In this document: positions 58,252 to 64,000 of the stretch, one piece after another
Layout: each line of letters opens with the position of its first letter
Numbering within the stretch: the first letter of the stretch is position 1
Assembly: GCF_022539315.1 (NCBI RefSeq)
Contig: NC_066314.1
Location: 66,139,543-66,203,542, forward strand
DNA from: Serinus canaria
Lineage: Eukaryota; Chordata; Aves; Passeriformes; Fringillidae
Length of the DNA: 64,000 nt
Direction: 5' to 3'
Position numbers and translations under genes: made by a program
Notes under the pieces: model-generated
What the model was told of the DNA's origin: nothing
Database searches by the model: none
What the model saw: the letters and a program-made list of their open reading frames with translations, nothing else

Positions 58252-59122
58252 CTGGTCAAGGAGAAAGAAGAAAAGGTTCAGAAATTTCTATCATCAACTT
58301 AATGTAATAAGCACTGGTTAAAAATCTATTTTGTTTGCTCTGGGCTGAACAGTAAGTCAGAAACCTGAAATGCTCTTTTCAGTACCCAGTAATTCAGTCA
58401 GTTAATCACTAAATTCCTGTGACTTTGTGTTGGTTTAATTGTTCAGTGCTGCAGGGCAGATGGTGAAGTCTCCCCACACTGCTCTGCAAACAAGAACAGG
58501 ATTTTACAACTTCCCACAGCCCCACAAGGCTGTTGCTGTGTGAGTTTGTTTTACCAGTCCATTTTCCAGCTTGTGCTAAAGGGCAAGGCCAACCTTTTCT
58601 GAGTTCTGAGGAAGGCAGACCATTCCTGTGTATTAAAGATGGGATGTTTTGGCTCTGTCACCTTACAAGTTTGTGGCAGTGCCTCTAATAGATGATGTCC
58701 CTGGCAAACCAGAGACCTGGGTCATCTTTGCCTTGTGAGGTGTCACTTTGGATCTGCTCCTACAGTGTTTGACAGGACTGCCTTGCAGCTCTAGGCCTCT
58801 AGCAGAGTTTGGCAAGTCCTACTGTGACTGAAGGCAGCTTTGCTATGAAAGTCCATGGATCAGCAGTTGCAGAAGGCTTCCTTTTCCCTCCTTCCATAAA
58901 GCAGGTCGCTGCCTAAAGCCTCCCGCCCCCGGCTGGTGCACAGCAGGAGCAGGAAGGATCCATGGTGGCTCCTGAGGTGCCACTTCAGGAACAGCCTGCT
59001 TTGATGTGTGAGCTGTTTGCTAGGAAGGCTGTTGGGCTCAGAACCCTCAGGAATGAGAGGCACTGATAGCAGCACTGCTGAGCTCTGTGGCTGCAGGAGC
59101 AGGGGCAGCCCCTGTACTGCAC
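58252..59122 (-). other. RAD52 intron, nothing notable
   Basis: About 870 bases of intron. Nothing beyond ordinary sequence; no repeat consensus recognised. The other RAD52 introns (55981-56219, 56463-56971, 57053-57710, 57848-58054, 59199-59283, 59403-59639) likewise hold no gene; 57053-57710 carries the 43-bp tandem duplication. Confidence 0.65.
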
Positions 59123-59198
59123 CTGCCGGGGAAGCTTGTTCACGGCTCGCAGGTAGTCCTTGTCCAGGATGCAGTTCCCAAGAGCATTGCCAAAGCAC
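59123..59198 (-). CDS. RAD52: RAD52 exon, annealing domain end
   Basis: Acceptor tgtttctcag, donor cggcag|gtgcag; 76 nt, phase 2 to 0. Encodes [25 protein letters not shown], the invariant FGNALGNC motif and the following helix. Human has SFGNALGN and DYLRSLNK. The first G completes a Lys codon at residue 156. Confidence 0.97.
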
Positions 59199-59283
59199 CT
59201 GAGAAACAAGAGGGCTCATTGAGACTGAAAACCCTTCATCCCACAGAACTTCTGAAATTGTGCAACTGCTGATTTTCACTTAC

Positions 59284-59402
59284 TTGAGGGCTCTCTTCAG
59301 TCCATCTGTTACTGCCTCCTTTCTTGCCTTTTCTAAGGATAAGGCTTTAGACTTCAGGCCTTCACTGACTCCATATCCCACATCTTCGTGGTATGATCCA
59401 TC
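59284..59402 (-). CDS. RAD52: RAD52 exon, DNA-binding core
   Basis: Acceptor gtactgcag, donor ctcaa|gtaagt; 119 nt, phase 0 to 2. Encodes [20 protein letters not shown] and [19 protein letters not shown]. Lys152 and Arg153 of the inner single-stranded-DNA groove are present, as is Lys133 (human numbering holds exactly here). Residue 156 is Lys rather than human Arg. Confidence 0.97.
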
Positions 59403-59639
59403 CTGCAGTACAATTTCAGATATAAGAGGATTTTATACAGGCAGGTGCTGTGCTCTCCCAAGCCTGGGTACTTGCTCTTGGCTGTTTGTTCCAGAGCAAG
59501 GTCAATGTTTAGGACACCAGCAGGTTCCCTAATGCAGGGCAGTACCCAGGGACTGTGCTCTGACCCATGCAAGGACTTTCATTCACAGCTTCAGGCAATT
59601 GCTCAGCTACAGTCAGAGCCAACAAAAAAACCCATTTAC

Positions 59640-59707
59640 CTTAAGCTGAACTTTCACAAAAGCACAGACACCCACGTAGAACCTGCCATTGTTCAGGTCA
59701 ACAAAGT
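59640..59707 (-). CDS. RAD52: RAD52 exon, annealing-domain beta strands
   Basis: Acceptor tccttccag, donor cttaag|gtaaat; 68 nt, phase 1 to 0. Encodes (D)[22 protein letters not shown], matching human [23 protein letters not shown] with only Lys/Arg swaps. Confidence 0.97.
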
Positions 59708-61000
59708 CTGGAAGGAGACATTTGAAGTGTTAATGTATAAAATCAATAGTGGAAAAGCAACTGCTGTCTATGAAAGTAACTTCTTTCTTAGGATCTAGTA
59801 GAAGTCTGTGGTTTGCAAATAATCTGCACAAGGTTTTATCATGGACAGAAAGCCTGAATTTTTAAGGAATGACTAGTTATGGCATTATCTGAGAAAGGTA
59901 GAAATTTGAAGGATGTCAGTCCTTTTTTCACTGAAAAGGGGAAAGAAAACCATGGTGCAGAATAGATGGAAAGTGATGAAGTAAGTTGTTCTATTTCTAG
60001 AATCTACCAGCCTGAGTTAAGAAAAGATTTCTGAAGGTGGGGAGAAGGAAGAAGGTAATTTAAGCTGCTGCTTTGACCTACTTCAACAACCAGTTTTCAG
60101 CATAAGCACAGCAGATCTGCAAACAAGGACAACACTCCTCTGGCAGGTACTATTTCAGCCATCAGCATGGAAGAGGCTGAAGTTTTAGGATCACCTGAAC
60201 ATGACATAGTTGAAAAAACTTCCCAAAGTTTTCTGTTGTAGAAACCGCAGTTCTGTGTACTAGCTAGAAGAGAAATCTGCAGAAAAAGATGGGTCCCTAA
60301 AGATTAAGGGACTATTAACTGAGAGTCTGAAGTTGGCTTAGGACTGCTGAGTGTTAAATAGTTTAATTGTAATTACTCTTGACTGAGTGTACCCATAGAG
60401 ATCAGAGACTTGATTAGAATAGCTCAAGAATAATCATAAACACACTCAGAATAATGACTATGACAGATCTGAAATGAAAACAGAAGCTCCATTATTATTC
60501 AATTTCTCTCATTTTTACTAACTGTTAAGACACTTGGAAGTTGCTCATGCCTGTACCCAGGTGCTTTGAAGTGATGTTGTAGCAGCTGAGGGCACTTGGT
60601 CTGTTCAGCCTGGAGGGGACTGAGGGGACATCTCAGTGCAGTTACAGCTTCCTTGTGAGAGGACGAGGAGGGGCAGGCACTGATCTCTCCTCTGTGGTGA
60701 CAGTGACAGGACTCAGGGAATGGCCTGAAGCTGTGCCAGGGCAGGTTTAGGTTGGGTATCAGGAAAAGGTTTTTCCCCCAGAGGATGGTTGGGCACTGGA
60801 ACAGCTCCCCAGGGCAGTGGGCACAGCACCGGCCTGGCATAGCTCAAGGATCATTTGGACAACATGGTGTGACTCCTGGGGTGTCCTGTGCAGGGAGAGG
60901 AGCTGGAGTTGGTGATCCCTGTGGATCCCTGTCCCTTCCAATCATGTTCTATGATGGAAACTATGAAGCAAAGACTTCTTTGCCCCCAAGAAACCCTTAC
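59708..61000 (-). other. RAD52 intron with CR1 insertion
   Basis: About 1.3 kb; the part nearest the upstream exon is occupied by a CR1 3' end in the opposite orientation to RAD52 (about 60560-60952). The rest shows nothing recognised. Confidence 0.8.
60560..60952 (+). mobile_element. CR1 LINE 3' end
   Basis: Matches CR1 consensus blocks in order: 'ggtctgttcagcctggaggg', 'ggtttaggttgggtatcagg', 'ggttgggcactggaacagct', 'gctcaaggatcatttggaca' and a terminal 'tcccttccaatcatgttcta'. 5'-truncated, non-coding, antisense to RAD52, and ends about 50 bases from the donor of the exon at 61001-61094. Confidence 0.93.
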
Positions 61001-61094
61001 CAACATTCTGCTGAGTGACTGAGTGAGCCCAGCCATTGAAGCCAAACATTTCATTGGCCAGATTGATGACCTTGTGACCCTCAATGTAACAGAC
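61001..61094 (-). CDS. RAD52: RAD52 exon, annealing domain
   Basis: Acceptor cttcttttcag, donor aatgttg|gtaagg; 94 nt, phase 0 to 1. Encodes [31 protein letters not shown], almost identical to human (R to K, Y to F, I to V). Confidence 0.97.
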
Positions 61095-61674
61095 CTGAAA
61101 AGAAGAGCACATACACACACACATATATATAAATGCATAGCCTTGTGCACACATCTCTGCACACTTTATTTTTAACAGAGATTTAACACATACCATCTTA
61201 CACTGACGAAACCCAGCTAAATTCAAGGTTCAGATAATGTGAATAAAAGGCAGATGGTGCAGCTACAGGTGCACTCTCTTCCAGCAAATGTGGTGGGGAT
61301 TAATATAACAACAAATATGACTTAATCAACAGAAGGCAGAGTGGGCACTAAAGATGGTAAATGCAGCCACTGTTATATAATGTTTCATACAGTCCAATTC
61401 TGGGAAAAATTAGGGAAAACATCTCAGTGTTGCACAAGTAGATAAATATTCCTTTATAAAGGATGAAGCTCTGAAAAATAAAGTCTCTTTTTAAGCGTCA
61501 AAGGAAAATCCGCGGCTCAATAAAAGCCAGAACTTATGGCCTGCTCACTTTGCATTCATATCTGCATGTTAGACTACTAGAGGGAAATTAATTAAAAAAA
61601 TACTGAATATTGTAACAACTTAAACCCCAGTTTTCCTGGGAGAAATGGATTTGAAGCATCATGTGTGTTCCTAC
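61095..61674 (-). other. RAD52 intron, nothing notable
   Basis: About 580 bases of AT-rich intron with a short CA/TA run at about 61110-61132. Nothing else recognised. Confidence 0.65.
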
Positions 61675-61776
61675 CTTTTGCCCTCCTCCTGCCTGCCGGC
61701 TGCTGATGTAGTCGGGGCCCAGCCTCTGCCGCAGTGCGTGCTGAATGGTTCGGTACTCGCTGGCCGTGTACTGATA
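61675..61776 (-). CDS. RAD52: RAD52 exon, start of annealing domain
   Basis: Acceptor tttttgccag, donor caaaag|gtagga; 102 nt, phase 0 to 0. Encodes [34 protein letters not shown], matching human [34 protein letters not shown]. Confidence 0.97.
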
Positions 61777-62551
61777 CTGGCAAAAACAACACAACACACA
61801 TCTCACCTCCCTGATTCAGCTCCCCCTCCTCTCCTAACAGCACTGCTTTATCCCACTCCTTCCCACATGTGCATGAGCCAGTTTTTGAATTGGGTGTATC
61901 AGGCAAGGAAACACCTCAGGGTAGGTATGTGCATCAGGCTGTTCTTTTTTCAACTTACTCTTGGTAGATACAGGCATTAATTACTGAGCTGCAGCAATTA
62001 TTTTTAATTTATAATCCTAACCACAAACACACATATAAATTTCTATATTATTGCTCAAAGCCAAAACACAACTCTGTGACCAATTAGAAACTTGTATTTA
62101 AATACTCCAACAAAACTGAAGATGAACCATACTCCACTGCCACGTGACACCAGGGCAGGGAGGAGAGCAGCTCAGGAAAGCTGAGCTAAATACAGTTTAA
62201 ATAGGAATTTCTTGAGTTATCCAATGTCTTTGGATAACTCCAACATCACTGGTATCATTGGAGAACACCAGAATCAAGGGAAGCCTAAAGTGTTGTAAGT
62301 TTAGGTTTGTCTTAGAAATCCAATTCACAAAATGTAGAGAAGCCTAAATGTATGTTTAAGGATTTGAGAACTAAAAAGCTGGTGTTGTTATGGCCTGAAG
62401 TGGGACAGAACAGAGGTTTCACCACTTAAATCATAAAAATTGTTTATGCATGTACTGGCTACCCTAACAATTCAGCAGAACACAGAATTTTATAGTGTGT
62501 GTGTGCCATATAAATTCCAGCTCCTGCCAAACTGCTCCAAAAGGAACTGAC
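61777..62551 (-). other. RAD52 intron, nothing notable
   Basis: About 775 bases of AT-rich intron between the first two coding exons; no element recognised. Confidence 0.65.
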
Positions 62552-62635
62552 CTGTCCAAAGGAAGCCACTGAGTCCCCAGTGTTGGAGCTGCTGCTGCTG
62601 CAGCTCTCACTGTCCTTCCCCTGGCTCTCAGGCAT
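62552..62635 (-). CDS. RAD52: RAD52 first coding exon
   Basis: Begins at ATG (plus-strand cat at 62633-62635), two bases after acceptor catctccag, and ends at ggacag|gtcagt; 28 codons, phase 0. Encodes MPESQGKDSESCSSSSSNTG DSVASFGQ. The FGQ end joins YQYTA as in human CFGQCQYTA. The Ser-rich N-terminus is variable between species. The choice of ATG follows frame, position and length. Confidence 0.9.
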
Positions 62636-62637
62636 CC

Positions 62638-64000
62638 CTGGAGATGAGAGAAAATATAATGACTGAAGAGGACAGAACTGACAGTCCATATGAAGACATG
62701 GCAAAAACCTTATTCTAAATATCACACTGATAAAAAATTATAAATGTGCATTTTTTTCCTTTAGGTAAATGGGAAGGCACTGTACCATGCCAGGGAAGGA
62801 AAAAGAATTCCCTCTTTGAGATTCTTCAGCACTGTCTTCCTGGACCACTTTCAATATTTGTTAATACTTTGATAAAAAGTAGGGACAACTTTCTAAAACT
62901 TTACTCTGCTATACCCTGACTTGTCAGTTTTATTTTAGATGGCTGTTTTGACTGTAATCACTCTGCCTGGTGCTACGTAGTGCCACATAAACCAGCCATG
63001 CAGAGCTGAGAACCACAGAACCTGTCAGAACTGTAAGAAGTGGTACCAAGAATTCAGTAGATGGCACCCTTTTCTAAGCCAGTATCCAACACTTCCCAGC
63101 ACTGCATGGCCACTCCCCCCTGCTCTGGAGCCGTGGGCCTGGGGAGATTGCGGATCCAGCTATGCCAGGGGCTAGAGCAGCACTCCTCAATAACCCACAG
63201 AGATAATCTTTTATTGTATTTGCACTAATTCTGAGCACAACTGATAGCCCAGCACTCAGACTTTTGCAAGCAATACAAATACAAGACAAAATCAGACATA
63301 CAAGAGAGCTGAACGTGTCAAAACAGTTTGAGAAAGCCTAAAATCCTCAGCAGATAGCATGATTTGCCAGTCAGTCAGCACCTGGCTAGTACTCTGCTTT
63401 GTTAATGCATTCCAGGTGTGGCACTTTTTAACATAAGTTGTTTTTCCAGTCTCTAAACAAGAAATCCAAAATTCATTGAGGACTTGGCAACCGATTTTCA
63501 GAAAAAGGATACTGGTTGTTTCCTTAGCAAATGTGAGCACTGACAATTATGCCAACTGTAGCTAAAATTCTCCTTAATTTTGGTTGGCTAGAATTATTCC
63601 TCTCTGGTCCCAAACTTGGATAATTGTACAGTGTTCATACACCTGAATGAATTTCCACCAGAAGTTAGCAGCAATTTGTAAATACATTTGGCTTTGGAAA
63701 AGAGCAAATAGAAAGCAACATTACCAGGAGACACACTTGTGATTTAAGCAGCCTATTTCCTCTGCTCAGCAAAGAGTTCACTGCATGGGGAGGGAGACAA
63801 TTAGAGAGACATAAATAGTGTGTGTGGCCAAGGGAACAGAAATTTGAACAATACTGTTGCCTCCACTCACACCCCCAAGCTGCCTCAATCAGATCTTAAT
63901 CACTCTGAGCCCTTGGGAAGAAACAATGACCAAAATGTCACTTGCCTACAAACACTATGACCAATTTATGCAAAGTAGGTGGGTGGCATTTTGATGCAAA
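62638..64000 (-). other. RAD52 upstream intron or 5' region
   Basis: About 1.36 kb upstream of the acceptor of the first coding exon. Since that exon has an acceptor, a 5' noncoding exon must lie further out. No CpG-rich promoter is visible here, so the promoter is probably beyond the window. Short reverse-strand open frames (63074-63289, 63292-63546) have no recognised domain. Confidence 0.6.

Larger units (their letters stand above)
55290..62637 (-). other. RAD52: RAD52 gene, all coding exons
   Basis: RAD52 forms undecameric rings that bind single-stranded DNA, anneal RPA-coated complementary strands and act in single-strand annealing, break-induced replication and back-up recombination in the nucleus. 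Eleven coding exons (84, 102, 94, 68, 119, 76, 197, 137, 81, 243, 59 nt) sum to 1,260 nt: 419 residues plus stop, against 418 in human, with no phase conflict or internal stop. The N-terminal annealing domain (about residues 29-181) is highly conserved, the RPA-binding QRKLRQK region (about 261-280) is kept, and the C-terminus ends in a basic KKRR signal. The 5' noncoding exon and promoter are not identified and may be beyond 64,000. The gene converges on WNK1, as in human chromosome 12p13.33. Confidence 0.96.

Overview
The window is vertebrate nuclear DNA, most likely from a bird. It has GT-AG introns, AT-rich non-coding sequence, several truncated CR1 (chicken repeat 1-type) LINE 3' ends and a compact WNK1-RAD52 neighbourhood. 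The species cannot be fixed from the sequence; the CR1 tails with the 'ggaaggtgtccctgccca' consensus fit neoavian or passerine genomes (inference).

Two genes lie tail to tail. WNK1 (+ strand, about 1-53,310) starts inside its intron 4, so the N-terminus and most of the catalytic core are off the left edge. I place 29 coding exons by homology to the mammalian protein, consistent splice phases and canonical GT/AG sites. They run from exon 5 (the end of the kinase C-lobe) to the stop codon at 50,730-50,732. They include the alternative nervous-system exons (8b-like and HSN2), two small cysteine-rich cassette exons near the C-terminus, and a short first coding exon at 4,939-5,025. That short exon looks like the bird counterpart of exon 4a, the start of kidney-specific, kinase-defective KS-WNK1. 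RAD52 (- strand, about 62,637-55,300) is complete as a coding gene: 11 coding exons join without a phase error into a 419-residue protein.

Layout: 1-9,200 WNK1 intron 4 with exon 4a; 9,201-12,165 kinase end, autoinhibitory domain and acidic degron; 15,276-18,496 neural exons; 20,911-25,344 Gln/Pro-rich alternative exons; 25,253-29,932 second PF2-like region and first RFxV motif; 30,330-31,756 large Ser/Thr/Pro-rich exon; 34,453-43,358 RFxV cluster and C-terminal coiled coil; 44,555-46,945 cassette exons; 49,939-50,732 C-terminus; 50,733 to about 53,310 3'UTR; about 53,310-55,290 spacer; 55,300-62,637 RAD52; then RAD52 upstream non-coding sequence to 64,000.

The main surprises are the intact exon 4a and a one-base deficit in the WNK1 alternative exon at 24,287-24,567, which puts a stop codon into an otherwise conserved frame (an assembly error, an allele, or a real isoform-specific break). 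The two genes are not known to share a pathway: WNK1 controls cation-chloride cotransport and cell volume through SPAK/OSR1, and RAD52 anneals single-stranded DNA in repair. No novel gene system was found. All exon boundaries are hand-read predictions without transcript support.
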